Source of the DNA: CAVTPU01 sp963736695 | Lineage (GTDB): Bacteria; Actinomycetota; Actinomycetes; Mycobacteriales; Micromonosporaceae | Direction: 5' to 3' | Length of the DNA: 64,000 bases | Assembly: GCA_963736695.1 (NCBI GenBank) | Contig: CAVTPU010000004.1 | Coordinates: 1,364,001 to 1,428,000, forward strand | Shown: positions 7,604 to 16,132 of the stretch, piece by piece | Position numbering within the stretch: position 1 is the first letter of the stretch | How the letters are laid out: the number at the start of each line of letters is the position of its first letter | Program-made: the position numbers and the translations under genes | The notes under the pieces: model-generated | Databases searched by the model: none | The model's input: only the letters and a program-made list of their open reading frames with translations | What the model was told of the DNA's origin: nothing

Positions 7604-8611
7604 TCAGATGGTGACGGCCGTGAAGTCCCCGTCGAACGACAGCGGACTGACTCGGGCGGGCTTCGTCATATCGACGGTGGTCAGGTCCACGACGTACCAG
7701 GTCGGATCGGTGACGGTGCGATAGGCGTAACGTTTGTCGGTGAGGTTCGCGATGGTGTCCCACACGGTCACCTCGTCAACGGTTCCAGTCTCCCCGAATG
7801 ACTCCTTGACGATGCCCGGCACCATGTCGAACGCGTTGAGCATATGCATAGCGGATTGCTCCGCCTCTTTCGCGTTCTTCGGCCGGTCGGAGAGCATCAC
7901 CATCGCCGCAGCACGCACGAAGCGGGCCGCCGGCGTCAACTCCCCCGGCAGGCCCAAAAGCCCCTGCCCCTGACCGATTGCCTGAAACGACTCGCCGCCG
8001 ACAGTGACCCTCTCTGGGCTGGTGTTCGTCACCCCGACATAGTTGTTGAGATTCGTTAAATGCCAATCCAGGTACGGCGAATTGGTGCCAATGCTGGTCG
8101 GGTTGTCGACGATGACGCAGCCCTGCGGATGAAACTCGATCGCTATGGAACTGTCGGCGTCGTGAAGGAGACAGTGGATCGGCGGCTCGAAGCCCATGCC
8201 AGGATCGAATCCCCACACGTTCACGTCCCGCATGGCGGCCTTGACCTCTGCGAGGGTGCTGCATGTGCCGAGAAGGTAGGCGATGAGGTCGACCTCGGCG
8301 AGATCGGAACCATCGCCGATGAACGGCTGATAAGTGCAGAAGCCGCCCGGCATGTAGAGCAGGTGCGCTGACAGTCCCGCGTCATTCATCCCGTCCATGA
8401 GCATCTGTGGGTCACCAAACCCGCACATGCCGACGATTCCGTGCGCGGCTTTCCACGTTTTGCCCTCCCGGCCGCCGCATGCGGTGCCCTGCCCCGCGTG
8501 GCCTCTCGGAAGTGCCGCGAGTGCTGTGGGCAGTCGGGTGGGGAATTCGAGGCTGCGTCCGACGACGACGCTGCCATCGTCGGCCCTCTTGGACTTGAAG
8601 TTGGTGCACAT
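7604..8611 (-). CDS. Linear amide C-N hydrolase (Ntn-hydrolase)
   Basis: A 335-residue protein of the choloylglycine hydrolase/penicillin V acylase family, which cleaves linear amide bonds. The start is fixed by biology: ATG 8611 places Cys directly after Met (MCTNFKSK), so removal of Met exposes the catalytic N-terminal Cys nucleophile. AGGGGAGGAG lies immediately upstream. An upstream in-frame start at 8650 would bury the cysteine. VVGRSLEFP and the TNSPYLDWHLTNLNNYVG segment are typical of the family. No signal peptide, so it is cytoplasmic. The physiological substrate (N-acyl homoserine lactone, penicillin or other amide) is unknown. Confidence 0.85.
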   Translation of the reverse strand: MCTNFKSKRADDGSVVVGRSLEFPTRLPTALAALPRGHAGQGTACGGREGKTWKAAHGIVGMCGFGDPQMLMDGMNDAGLSAHLLYMPGGFCTYQPFIGDGSDLAEVDLIAYLLGTCSTLAEVKAAMRDVNVWGFDPGMGFEPPIHCLLHDADSSIAIEFHPQGCVIVDNPTSIGTNSPYLDWHLTNLNNYVGVTNTSPERVTVGGESFQAIGQGQGLLGLPGELTPAARFVRAAAMVMLSDRPKNAKEAEQSAMHMLNAFDMVPGIVKESFGETGTVDEVTVWDTIANLTDKRYAYRTVTDPTWYVVDLTTVDMTKPARVSPLSFDGDFTAVTI

Positions 8612-8734
8612 GGTGCTCTCCTCCCCTGCCATTAGGGGGCCTGCCATCACAGCATGGCACAGCAGCGCGTAGCGGAGTCAACGATTGCCTTCGGCTCGGA
8701 GGATTTGCGATGCGATGGAGGGATGCCACTTCAC

Positions 8735-8749
8735 CGACTCGACTATAGT
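8735..8749 (+). promoter_or_regulatory. Promoter -10 region of the LRR gene
   Basis: CGACTCGACTATAGT contains a near-consensus TATAGT (8744-8749) inside the 10-bp palindrome GACTATAGTC. A 15-bp stretch with 13 identities (28999-29013) precedes the NERD-helicase gene. Confidence 0.45.
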
Positions 8750-8796
8750 CCGTTCAGTCAATTTGTATCCGGCCCAGGGCATGGTGAGGACACGAC

Positions 8797-9594
8797 ATGA
8801 GCTTGTCCGATGTGGAAGCCCGCATAGCGGAGGCAACCCGGACCGAGGCGACGTCTCTGGACCTGTCGAACATGGGCCTGACGGAGTTGCCAGACTCGAT
8901 CGGCAACCTTACCTTCCTTACCGAGCTCTATCTGAACCACAACCGGCTGGCGAAGTTGCCAGACCCGATCGGGAACCTCACCTCCCTCACCGATCTTGAC
9001 ATGTACGACAACCACCTAACGGAGTTGCCGGACTTCATCGGCAACCTCACCTCCCTCACCGGGCTCGGCCTACACAGCAACCTGTTGACGGAGTTGCCGG
9101 ACTCGATCGGGAATCTCACCGCACTCGGGTTGCTCGGCCTTTACGACAACCACCTGACGAGGTTGCCGAACTCCATCGGCAACCTCACCTCCCTCACGTG
9201 GCTTGACCTCTCCAAGAACTTGTTGACGGAGTTGCCGGACTCCATCGGCAACCTCACGTCCCTCACGGAGCTTGGCCTGAGCGGCAACCGCCTGACAACG
9301 TTGCCGAACTCGATCGGCAACGTCACCTCCCTCACGTGGCTCGACCTCGGATACAACGAACTAATCAAACTGCCAGATTCGATCGGCAATCTCAACGCAC
9401 TCACCGTGATGTACCTGAGGCGTAACCTGTTGACGAGACTGCCAGACTCGATCGGCAACCTCACCGCCCTTGTCGAGCTCGAGCTGGACGACAATCCCTT
9501 GACACCTGACCTCGAAGCAGCGTACGAGAAGGGTCTCGGCGAATTGCGTTCCTTCTTGGTCAGTCAGCACCGATCTCCGGGCAACATAGCCTGA
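8797..9594 (+). CDS. Cytoplasmic leucine-rich-repeat protein (9 repeats)
   Basis: A 265-residue protein: a 20-residue helical cap (SDVEARIAEATRTEATS), nine nearly identical 23-residue repeats of the form LxLxxNxLTxLPDSIGNLTSLT, and an exit cap (LTPDLEAAYEKGLGELRSFL). The repeats belong to the plant-like PxxIGxL class of LRRs, which form a solenoid for protein binding. No signal peptide, membrane anchor or effector domain is present. GTGAGG is about six bases before ATG 8797. Paralogs at 9-212 and 47658-48566 share both caps but have 1 and 11 repeats. Binding partner unknown. Confidence 0.85.
   Translation: MSLSDVEARIAEATRTEATSLDLSNMGLTELPDSIGNLTFLTELYLNHNRLAKLPDPIGNLTSLTDLDMYDNHLTELPDFIGNLTSLTGLGLHSNLLTELPDSIGNLTALGLLGLYDNHLTRLPNSIGNLTSLTWLDLSKNLLTELPDSIGNLTSLTELGLSGNRLTTLPNSIGNVTSLTWLDLGYNELIKLPDSIGNLNALTVMYLRRNLLTRLPDSIGNLTALVELELDDNPLTPDLEAAYEKGLGELRSFLVSQHRSPGNIA
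8857..9477. repeat. Nine tandem 69-bp LRR-coding repeats
   Basis: Nine 69-bp units encoding 23-residue LRRs. The segment coding for the LP(D/N)SIGNLT core is the most conserved at DNA level, giving long stretches of identity suitable for recombination. The register creates long open frames on the opposite strand, which are not genes. Confidence 0.85.
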
Positions 9595-9622
9595 GTCAAT
9601 CGAAGGGAAGACACCGGATCAC

Positions 9623-9643
9623 GAGGTACCGCTTCGGTGCCTC
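9623..9643 (+). terminator. Hairpin after the LRR gene
   Basis: A 9-bp stem (GAGGTACCG / CGGTGCCTC, one T-G pair) with loop CTT. It overlaps the proposed GTG start at 9637, so it could end LRR transcription or act as a translation-inhibiting hairpin for the next gene. Confidence 0.45.
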
Positions 9644-10356
9644 ACAATACTCGTGTGCCAACACAACCAGATCCGACAGGCCTCTCCCCTGACGTGCAGG
9701 ACAGCCTCGCCGCGGCGCTTCGTGTCGCCGCCGAGTCCCGCGGCCTGTTCCTCGACGTCATCGAAGATCCGTCGAATCGAGCAGGTTCCGCCATGGTGTC
9801 GACGTCAACGACGGGCCGAGAACCGCTTGGCGTGAGCCGCTGGAGACATGAACGACGTTGGTCGATCTCTGGCTTTGGGCGAGGAGGCGGCACAAGATCT
9901 CGATGGTTGTTGTCGGGAGATACGGACGACCTGGGCATGGTCGGTGTCGCGTCATACGGATGGCAGAATGGACTGTCGCTCACTGAGATAGAAGACAGCG
10001 CCGACTTCGTGGAACTAACCGGCCAACTCGAGGTGCCCGACGACAGTCCAGGCCACGCGATCAACTCAGATTGGTCCTACCTGCGCAGAGATGCCGAGCG
10101 ATGCGGATGGCCGGAGCACCAAGCCCTTATCGAGGCGGCCTACGCACACCCAGAATTGCGCCGCCTCCATGCGTTCACCAGCCACTGGTCTCTGCGACTC
10201 ACCGCGTCTCCCCTAGATAGCAGAGGCACAGACATGGTGTGCCTCGAGGCAGCGCGCGACGGACAGTTTACGGTGCGAACATCCTGGGAGGGACAGATCA
10301 TCGGACGAACCGCCACGGCCGAAGAAGCGGTTTCGTTGGCGGTGGACAGCTTCTAA
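9637..10356 (+). CDS. DUF6193-family protein
   Basis: A 239-residue soluble protein resembling the actinobacterial DUF6193 family, once named for natural-product clusters but of no proven function. Visible family-like parts are DPSNRAGSAMVSTSTTGR, the DTDDLGMVGVASYGWQNG segment, and a C-terminal cap (VCLEAARDGQFTVRTSWEG, TATAEEAVSLAVDSF). GTG 9637 has GAGG ten bases upstream but lies inside a hairpin; GTG 9655 is an alternative. It follows the LRR gene in the same direction and ends four bases from the convergent acetyltransferase. Confidence 0.65.
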   Translation: MPHNTRVPTQPDPTGLSPDVQDSLAAALRVAAESRGLFLDVIEDPSNRAGSAMVSTSTTGREPLGVSRWRHERRWSISGFGRGGGTRSRWLLSGDTDDLGMVGVASYGWQNGLSLTEIEDSADFVELTGQLEVPDDSPGHAINSDWSYLRRDAERCGWPEHQALIEAAYAHPELRRLHAFTSHWSLRLTASPLDSRGTDMVCLEAARDGQFTVRTSWEGQIIGRTATAEEAVSLAVDSF

Positions 10357-10360
10357 AACT

Positions 10361-10975
10361 TCAAGCATGTCGAGGCAACGCGGCCCACATCTCGCGGGTC
10401 ATCTCATATTCGACCTCTCCCGAGTCTGCTCCTGGCAAAGGATCGTCCCAGGATGGAAAGAACGTGCGCACATATCGCATACCGATGCTCCTCATCACGG
10501 CCTGGGAGCCTGCGTTCACGGCCATCGTCTGCGCGATCACGCGACTCTGCCCGATGGTGTCGAAGGCGTGCAGCAGCAAGGCGCGCGACGCCTCACTCGC
10601 ATAGCCTTTCCTCCACTGCCGACGGACGATGCGATAACCCAGTTCTGCCGTCGGTTCGCCAGGTGTGTCGAGGCCGGACGCTGCCGGCAGCATCATCAGT
10701 CCAACGAACTCGTCGACGCTTTCGCACACCGGTGCCATTGATTCGCGAATAGCGGAGTCGGACTCAAACGCCATCCAATAGCCCAAGCCGTCAGCGTTGC
10801 CCGCTGAGGCCATCCTCACGGCGTGGGACTCGATCACCTCATCCCTGGTTCGCGCCCGGCCGCTGATATAGCGAAGTACTTCCGGATCGGAGTCGAGCTC
10901 GACTTCCAGCTCAAGGTGGCGATCGGCAAGAGGGACCAGCGCAAGACGCGCGGTGCGAAGAATCGGTCGCGACAT
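10361..10975 (-). CDS. GNAT acetyltransferase (RimJ/RimL type)
   Basis: A 204-residue protein. MSRPILRTARLALVPL is the usual opening of the Acetyltransf_3 (RimJ/L) family, and RRQWRKGYASEASRALL carries the acetyl-CoA-binding Q/RxxGxA signature. GAVNAGSQAVMRSIGM-like sequence near the end matches the conserved N-x-x-S motif. It probably acetylates an amino group of a protein N-terminus or small molecule. ATG 10975 is chosen over a longer frame that would overlap the divergent helicase gene. GATAGT lies six bases before the ATG, which suggests a leaderless mRNA. Confidence 0.8.
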   Translation of the reverse strand: MSRPILRTARLALVPLADRHLELEVELDSDPEVLRYISGRARTRDEVIESHAVRMASAGNADGLGYWMAFESDSAIRESMAPVCESVDEFVGLMMLPAASGLDTPGEPTAELGYRIVRRQWRKGYASEASRALLLHAFDTIGQSRVIAQTMAVNAGSQAVMRSIGMRYVRTFFPSWDDPLPGADSGEVEYEMTREMWAALPRHA

Positions 10976-10981
10976 GCGGCA

Positions 10982-10987
10982 ACTATC
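10982..10987 (-). promoter_or_regulatory. -10 hexamer of a leaderless GNAT transcript
   Basis: Minus strand reads GATAGT-TGCCGC-ATG. The same six-base spacer, TGCCGC, follows the TACCGT hexamer of the other GNAT gene at 14615. Confidence 0.35.
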
Positions 10988-11116
10988 ACACAATCCCGCC
11001 AACCTCACTATAGCGGGCGGCACCCGGCCGGCGCATCGGCGGGAAGGCTGATTTATCGGCCCTGACCTGCACGTATGCTCGCCGGGACACGCAGCCACAC
11101 CCACCGGGGGAGCATT

Positions 11117-13450
11117 GTGCCCGACGTCAGGGCGATGGAGATCGCCGTCGAACAGCAGGTCGTCGACCGGATCTACGCCCGGCTCGAGCACATGCGTGCC
11201 CAGGCGGGCGAACTCGCGGGGGAAGGACACCGGCGAGCCGCCGCCGGCCCGGCGTCAGGCCTGGTGGAACGCGACGCCATGGTCCACCGGGCTGCCGCAC
11301 AGCTCAGGGCGCTGGACTCCGAAGAGGAAGGCCTCGTGTTCGGCCGACTCGACTTCGATGACGGCGAGACCTATCGCATCGGCCGGCTCGGAGTGCGCGA
11401 GGGACTGGAGCCGCTGCTGATCGACTGGCGGGCGCCGGCCGCGGCACCGTTCTATCGGGCCACCACGGGTGATCCGCTCGGCGTGGTGCGCCGCCGGGTC
11501 ATCATCTGCCAGGGGCCGAAGGTCGTCGACCTCGACGACGACGTGCTGTCGCCGGACGAGGCGGGCGAGGCGGGCGACCTTCGCGTGGTCGGCGAGGGGT
11601 CGCTGCTCGCCGCACTGCGACGATCCCGCGGCCCGCACATGCGCGACATCGTCAGCACCCTTCAACGGGAACAGGACGAGGCCATCCGGGCACCGGCCCG
11701 GGGCGTCACCGTCATCACCGGCGGGCCGGGCACCGGCAAGACCCAGGTCGCGCTGCACCGCGCGGCATATCTGCTCTACACCGACCGGGGCCGGTTCACC
11801 GATGGGCGAATCCTGGTGGTGGGCCCGTCGACGGTGTTCACCAACTACATCGGCCGAGTCCTTCCGTCGCTCGGCGAGGACAGTGTGCATCTACGTGCCC
11901 TCGGCGAGCTTGTCGAGGGCGTGAACGCCACTCGCCGCGACCGCGCGGACGTCGCCGCGGTCAAGGGCGACGAGCGCATGCGGCACGTGTTGACCGAGCT
12001 GATGTGGCAGACCCCGCCGGGCGTACCAGATCGGTTGCGAATTGTTTATGCGGGGCAGGTCCTCACGCTCGGGCCGGATGATCTGACGGCGGCCCGCGGT
12101 CGTGTCCGGGCCCGGTGCGCCACAAACAACACGAAACCCAACGGGGTACGGGCTACCGCCGCAGCCATCCTGCTCGACACATTGTGGTCCGCAGTGGACG
12201 GAGCGCACATCGATCGGGAACTGTTCGCCGACGAGGTCGGCGACCGCAGCGAGTTTCGCCGATTCCTCCGGGCATGGTGGCCGGCGTTGACGCCAGAAAA
12301 CGTCCTGTCCTGGCTCGCCGACGAGACTCGGGTGATTGGGTTGCCCGCCAACGATGCCCGCGCGCTAGCTTCGTCGTACAAGTCGGGGGTTGATTGGTCT
12401 GTCGACGATGTGCCGCTTCTCGATGAGCTCGCGATTCTCCTCGGTGCACCACCGGTCGCCCCGAAGGCGCCCGAGCCGGAGTGGCGGCTGCGGGAGTTGA
12501 CCACCGGCACCCGCCAGGTGAACACCTTCGTGCTGGCCTGTGGTCTGCGGGACGGCTGGGAGTTGTATGCGCCGCGGCTTCCCACGCCGATCGCCCTCGC
12601 GGGAGCGGCCATCGACAACGACGCGGTGGTCGCCGCTCAGCGGTGGGCCGAGGCGGTCATTCTCCGCGAGGGCCACCGTGTGGTGGGTTGGACGGACGGA
12701 TTCGACCCGCACGGCGAGGAGGGTTATGTGCCGGTGTTGGCGGAGCCGTTGCCCGTCGACGAGGTCGACGACGAGCCGGTTCTGGAGCCGTATCTTCACG
12801 TGATCCTCGACGAGGCGCAGGATCTGTCGCCCATGGAGTGTCGGATGATCGCCCGGCGCGCCGAGCATGCGTCGATGACGATCGTCGGCGATCTGGGCCA
12901 GGCGACTCATCCGTTGGCGGTCGCCGCGTGGCCGGACCTGATCGCTCGGCTTGGCAAACGTGAGGTTCGCACGCTGGAGCTGCACACCGGCTATCGGGTG
13001 CCAGAGGTGATCGCGGACTATGCGACACGGGCCCTCGCCCCCGGGATCACCCCGACGCGCTCCTATCGCCCGGGCGGGTCGCTGTCGGTGCGGCGGGTCG
13101 ACGACCTACGTGCCGCGGTTCGCGACGCCGTCGGCCAGGCTCCGCCTGATGCGAGTGTCGCCGTCATCGTCGCCGACGACGCCCTCATCGATCTGTCTGC
13201 CGTGACCGACCTGCCGGGTGTCATCGACTTGCCCGGTGTCACTGTCGTGCCGGCGAGCCTGGTCAAGGGCCTGGAATATGACCACGTGATCCTCGTGGAA
13301 CCGGCCGACATCGTTGCCGCCGAGCCACGCGGGCTGAGCAGGCTCTATGTCGCGTTGACCCGCGCCGTTGCGACTCTGGTCGTCCTCCACAGCACCGAAT
13401 TGCCCGACGCGCTCTTGTCGACTGAGCGAGCTGTGTCGGCCGAGCGATAG
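11117..13450 (+). CDS. helR: HelR/HelD-like RNA-polymerase-associated UvrD-fold ATPase
   Basis: A 777-residue SF1 ATPase. The N-terminal coiled coil (about 1-60) and the SEEEGLVFGRLDF...YRIGRLGVRE..LLIDWRAPAAAPFY block are diagnostic of the HelD class, which binds RNA polymerase and recycles stalled or rifamycin-bound enzyme; HelR homologues confer rifamycin tolerance in Streptomyces and Mycobacterium. Walker A is TGGPGTGKTQ (about 200) and Walker B is VILDEAQDLS (about 560). The C-terminal motif SLVKGLEYDHVILVEP and LYVALTRA complete the helicase core. GTG 11117 has CGGGGGA five bases upstream. I cannot recognise a rifamycin-associated element in the upstream DNA. Confidence 0.85.
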   Translation: MPDVRAMEIAVEQQVVDRIYARLEHMRAQAGELAGEGHRRAAAGPASGLVERDAMVHRAAAQLRALDSEEEGLVFGRLDFDDGETYRIGRLGVREGLEPLLIDWRAPAAAPFYRATTGDPLGVVRRRVIICQGPKVVDLDDDVLSPDEAGEAGDLRVVGEGSLLAALRRSRGPHMRDIVSTLQREQDEAIRAPARGVTVITGGPGTGKTQVALHRAAYLLYTDRGRFTDGRILVVGPSTVFTNYIGRVLPSLGEDSVHLRALGELVEGVNATRRDRADVAAVKGDERMRHVLTELMWQTPPGVPDRLRIVYAGQVLTLGPDDLTAARGRVRARCATNNTKPNGVRATAAAILLDTLWSAVDGAHIDRELFADEVGDRSEFRRFLRAWWPALTPENVLSWLADETRVIGLPANDARALASSYKSGVDWSVDDVPLLDELAILLGAPPVAPKAPEPEWRLRELTTGTRQVNTFVLACGLRDGWELYAPRLPTPIALAGAAIDNDAVVAAQRWAEAVILREGHRVVGWTDGFDPHGEEGYVPVLAEPLPVDEVDDEPVLEPYLHVILDEAQDLSPMECRMIARRAEHASMTIVGDLGQATHPLAVAAWPDLIARLGKREVRTLELHTGYRVPEVIADYATRALAPGITPTRSYRPGGSLSVRRVDDLRAAVRDAVGQAPPDASVAVIVADDALIDLSAVTDLPGVIDLPGVTVVPASLVKGLEYDHVILVEPADIVAAEPRGLSRLYVALTRAVATLVVLHSTELPDALLSTERAVSAER

Positions 13451-13526
13451 ACCACGTTCGCACAGTGCGGTTACGCTGTTCCCGCACAGCGCCCGCGCGC
13501 CGGGTCGACGGAGGGACATGTGCCAC

Positions 13527-14102
13527 ATGACCGATGACGCGTTGGATCAGCAGACGGATCCGGGTGCGAGTCGGCCGCCGTGGCGCTTTACCCTGCCAAA
13601 GATCTTCGGGGCGGTGCTGCTGCCGGTCCTCCTGGTCGCCACCGGAGCACTGTGGTGGTTGGGCGGGGTCACGCCACGGTTCGAGCTCGGCGGCGACTCC
13701 GACTATGGCGCCGATCGCGGAACCATCTACTATGGATTCAGCGTGCGCAACACCGGCAACGTCCCGATGACAATCATCAGCGCTGGTCGCCGTGGCGATG
13801 GACTCGAACTGACCTCAGTGGAGGGAACTTTGCCGATCACCCTCCGCCATGGCGAGCAGACTCGGCTCACGCTGCGCTATCGAATCGTCGATTGTGCGGC
13901 GGTGACCAGCGATCCATGGCCGATTCCCGTGACCGTTAAACGCCCGTGGGGTCCGCAGACGGTTCACCTCGCGTTGTCACCTCAGGACAACGCCCAGTGG
14001 CAGGGACCGGACCTTCCTCCGCTGTTGGTCGTCCGAACCGGGCCGGTCGAGTGGCAGCGAAGTCAGGCTGATCTGGCCTGCGCCATGTCCGCCGTGGAAT
14101 AG
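13527..14102 (+). CDS. Single-pass membrane protein of unknown function
   Basis: A 191-residue protein: short cytoplasmic N-terminus, one membrane segment (KIFGAVLLPVLLVATGALWWLGG, about 25-47), then an extracytoplasmic beta-rich domain (GTIYYGFSVRNTGNVPMTIIS, QTRLTLRYRIVDC) reminiscent of Ig-like or CARDB-like folds. One cysteine pair (IVDCAAV and LACAMS) might be disulfide-linked. GGAGGG at 13510 serves ATG 13527 (11-base spacing), with ATG 13518 too close but possible. It follows the HelR-like gene by 76 bases. No family assigned. Confidence 0.6.
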   Translation: MTDDALDQQTDPGASRPPWRFTLPKIFGAVLLPVLLVATGALWWLGGVTPRFELGGDSDYGADRGTIYYGFSVRNTGNVPMTIISAGRRGDGLELTSVEGTLPITLRHGEQTRLTLRYRIVDCAAVTSDPWPIPVTVKRPWGPQTVHLALSPQDNAQWQGPDLPPLLVVRTGPVEWQRSQADLACAMSAVE

Positions 14103-14111
14103 TCCCCGTCG

Positions 14112-14615
14112 CTATAGGGAAATCCAATAGCGGTGGGCGGGGCCAAACGTAGTGTCGCGGACGCCCTCGAAGACGCCACCGCACCTTTCTATTGTCTTCG
14201 ATGATGGGTCATTGTCGACCGCGCAGACGAGCAACACCCGATCCAGTGCGAGTGTCCGCGCCTCGTTGAGCATCAGTCCCACCGCCCAGGTTGCCAGCCC
14301 GCGCCGACGCGCGGACGGCCGGATGCCGAAACCGATGTGCCCAGCCCACGACACATAGTCACTGTTGCCGTGCCGCAGCACGATCCCGCCGAGCACCCGA
14401 TCGCCCTCGACGATCCACCGATAGATGCAGCGCGCTTTGTCAGCACCGTTCGCCGCTGTCAGCCGAGCCACCCAAGCCTGGAATCCGGCTGGCGAGTCCA
14501 CATCGTCTGCCGAGCCAAGCCCGAAGCCGTCCTCATGCCATCCGGGGCCCCACTCGGCGTGCGCCTCGAGCCAGGCGGCGTGGAGGCGTGGGGTGGGCGC
14601 GATCAGTTCCTGCAT
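14112..14615 (-). CDS. GNAT acetyltransferase
   Basis: A 167-residue protein. The acetyl-CoA site is IGFGIRPSARRRGLATWAVGLML (RxxGxA about residues 105-127), followed by VLLVCAVDNDPSSKTIERCGGVFEG, the usual strand 5 and 'asset' helix. This is the Acetyltransf_3 group. Substrate unknown. ATG 14615 is chosen because the family starts near QELIAPTPRLHAAW, and TACCGT lies six bases before it without an RBS (leaderless). The gene is divergent from the TetR gene. Confidence 0.8.
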   Translation of the reverse strand: MQELIAPTPRLHAAWLEAHAEWGPGWHEDGFGLGSADDVDSPAGFQAWVARLTAANGADKARCIYRWIVEGDRVLGGIVLRHGNSDYVSWAGHIGFGIRPSARRRGLATWAVGLMLNEARTLALDRVLLVCAVDNDPSSKTIERCGGVFEGVRDTTFGPAHRYWISL

Positions 14616-14621
14616 GCGGCA

Positions 14622-14627
14622 ACGGTA
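14622..14627 (-). promoter_or_regulatory. -10 hexamer of a leaderless GNAT transcript
   Basis: Minus strand reads TACCGT-TGCCGC-ATG; it fits the TANNNT-N6-start pattern seen at several genes in this window. Confidence 0.4.
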
Positions 14628-14700
14628 GCGGCAACCCGCCGGACAGCGATACCCGATCCCTCGCGGACCGAGCGAGGCCACCGAGCAAAACCCAAGTCCA

Positions 14701-14733
14701 TCCTGTACGATCGTGCTGTACGCTCGTACAGGA
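14701..14733. promoter_or_regulatory. TetR operator upstream of the tetR/DUF998 pair
   Basis: TCCTGTACGA (14701-14710) and TCGTACAGGA (14724-14733) are a perfect 10-bp inverted repeat with a 13-bp spacer. A direct repeat of CTGTACGNTCGT overlaps it, so there are three GTAC-centred half-sites. It sits 20 bases before the TetR start. Confidence 0.7.
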
Positions 14734-14752
14734 TGTTTGAGGAAGGGTGACC

Positions 14753-15385
14753 ATGAACGGCCGCCAGCCCACCATCGGCTCGGCAACGACCGCCGCCGAG
14801 CCTGACCGGCCCCGCGGAGCGCACCTGCTCGAAGCGGTCTTCTCGGTGCTCGCTGAGGACGGACTCGGCGCGCTCAGCATGCGCTCGGTCGCCGCCGCCG
14901 CGAACGTGTCGGTGGCGCAGGTGCAGTATTACTTTCGCACCAAGGCGGAGTTGGTCGCCGCGGCGTTTACCTATGCGAGTTCCGAGTTCCTCGACGCTCT
15001 TGCGACCGTCGAGGGTGGCGAGCCATCGGTGGAACACCTGCGCGCGGTGATCTGGACCTGGCTGCCGCTTGACGAACAACGGGAGAGGCGGGCACGGGTC
15101 TGGCTCGCCTTCGCGGCCATCTCCGCCGCTGATCGCGAACTCGCGCGCGCCGCGGCACAACTCGACACTGACCTGCGAATGTGGTTCACCCAGCAGTTCA
15201 CGGCGTTGCGGGACGGCGGCCGAATCCGCGCCGACGTGGACGTCACGGCAGCGTCCGCTCAACTGCTCGCGCTTATCGATGGAACGACTATTCACGCACT
15301 CGTCGTGCCCATGCGTCGTCGCCGCGTCATCGCGAATCAGACTCTCGGCGTCTGGCTCGACCACCTAGCACCTGCGCACCGCTGA
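14753..15385 (+). CDS. TetR-family transcriptional repressor
   Basis: A 210-residue regulator. The N-terminal helix-turn-helix is seen in GALSMRSVAAAANVSVAQVQYYFRTKAELVAAAF (about 32-67), with the typical V-QVQYYF-KxEL recognition pattern. The C-terminal ligand domain (about 75-205) is helical. GGAAGGG lies five bases before ATG 14753. It presumably binds the palindrome at 14701-14733 to repress itself and the downstream DUF998 membrane gene, 36 bases away. The inducer is unknown. Confidence 0.85.
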   Translation: MNGRQPTIGSATTAAEPDRPRGAHLLEAVFSVLAEDGLGALSMRSVAAAANVSVAQVQYYFRTKAELVAAAFTYASSEFLDALATVEGGEPSVEHLRAVIWTWLPLDEQRERRARVWLAFAAISAADRELARAAAQLDTDLRMWFTQQFTALRDGGRIRADVDVTAASAQLLALIDGTTIHALVVPMRRRRVIANQTLGVWLDHLAPAHR

Positions 15386-15421
15386 GATCGCCTCGCGCGC
15401 TCCACAGAAGGGAGTCAACGC

Positions 15422-16132
15422 ATGACGAATCACGAAAGTTCCGCATCACCTGGGTGGGCCATGCGAGTGGGAGCGGCGATGTGGTTTGTGCAACCGATCT
15501 ATATCCTCGTCGAAGTCGTCACGGCAGCCAAAACCACTGCGGCATATAGCTTCGCGGACAACACGATCAGCGACCTCGCCGCCGGCTCGTGCGGCTCAAT
15601 CGACTATCCCTTCGGGGCGGTTGCGGTGTGTTCGCCGTGGCATGGGTTGATGAACACCTCCTTCATCGTCTTCGGCCTGTTCTTGGCGATCGGCGGCATT
15701 GTCCTGGGTTCGAGGCTGCCGGCCGGAAAGTCGCGCACGGTTTCGGTTCTACTGTGGCTAATCTCCGGGCTCAGCTCGATCATGACGGGTCTGGTGCCGT
15801 TGAATGTGGACCTCGAGTTGCACACACTTGTGTCGACGCCGGCCTTCCTCGCCCAGCCGGCGGCCTTGATGGCCACAGGTTGGGCGTTGCGTCGCCACCG
15901 ACCCGGATTGGCTTGGTCTGCGCTGGCGACAGGTGTCGTCAGTGCGGCGGGAGCGGTCGCCTTTCTCGTCCGATTCGACAGCGCCGACTTCGGTGGACTC
16001 CTCGAACGACTGGCACTGTGGCCCACCTATCTGTGGGTTCCCGCGATGGCCCTGACATTTCTGCCGCGGCCACGAATCGACCTCCCTTGTCCAGCTAGAG
16101 CCGGCGCTCGATCGGCAGGCGAGATCGGGTGA
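15422..16132 (+). CDS. DUF998 integral membrane protein
   Basis: A 236-residue protein with about six membrane helices. The first is followed by the DUF998 hallmark YSFADNTISDLAAGSCG, where a small cell-surface loop with Cys joins VCSPWHGLMN. DUF998 proteins are uncharacterised, but they are often the sole target of an adjacent TetR gene, as here. GAAGGGAG lies upstream of ATG 15422. Its last 38 bases overlap the 3' end of the convergent permease gene. Confidence 0.8.
   Translation: MTNHESSASPGWAMRVGAAMWFVQPIYILVEVVTAAKTTAAYSFADNTISDLAAGSCGSIDYPFGAVAVCSPWHGLMNTSFIVFGLFLAIGGIVLGSRLPAGKSRTVSVLLWLISGLSSIMTGLVPLNVDLELHTLVSTPAFLAQPAALMATGWALRRHRPGLAWSALATGVVSAAGAVAFLVRFDSADFGGLLERLALWPTYLWVPAMALTFLPRPRIDLPCPARAGARSAGEIG

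Noticed and set aside
8857..9477. Regular 69-bp repeats that could suggest a CRISPR or satellite array
   Set aside because: No spacers: the whole unit repeats and encodes a 23-residue LRR.
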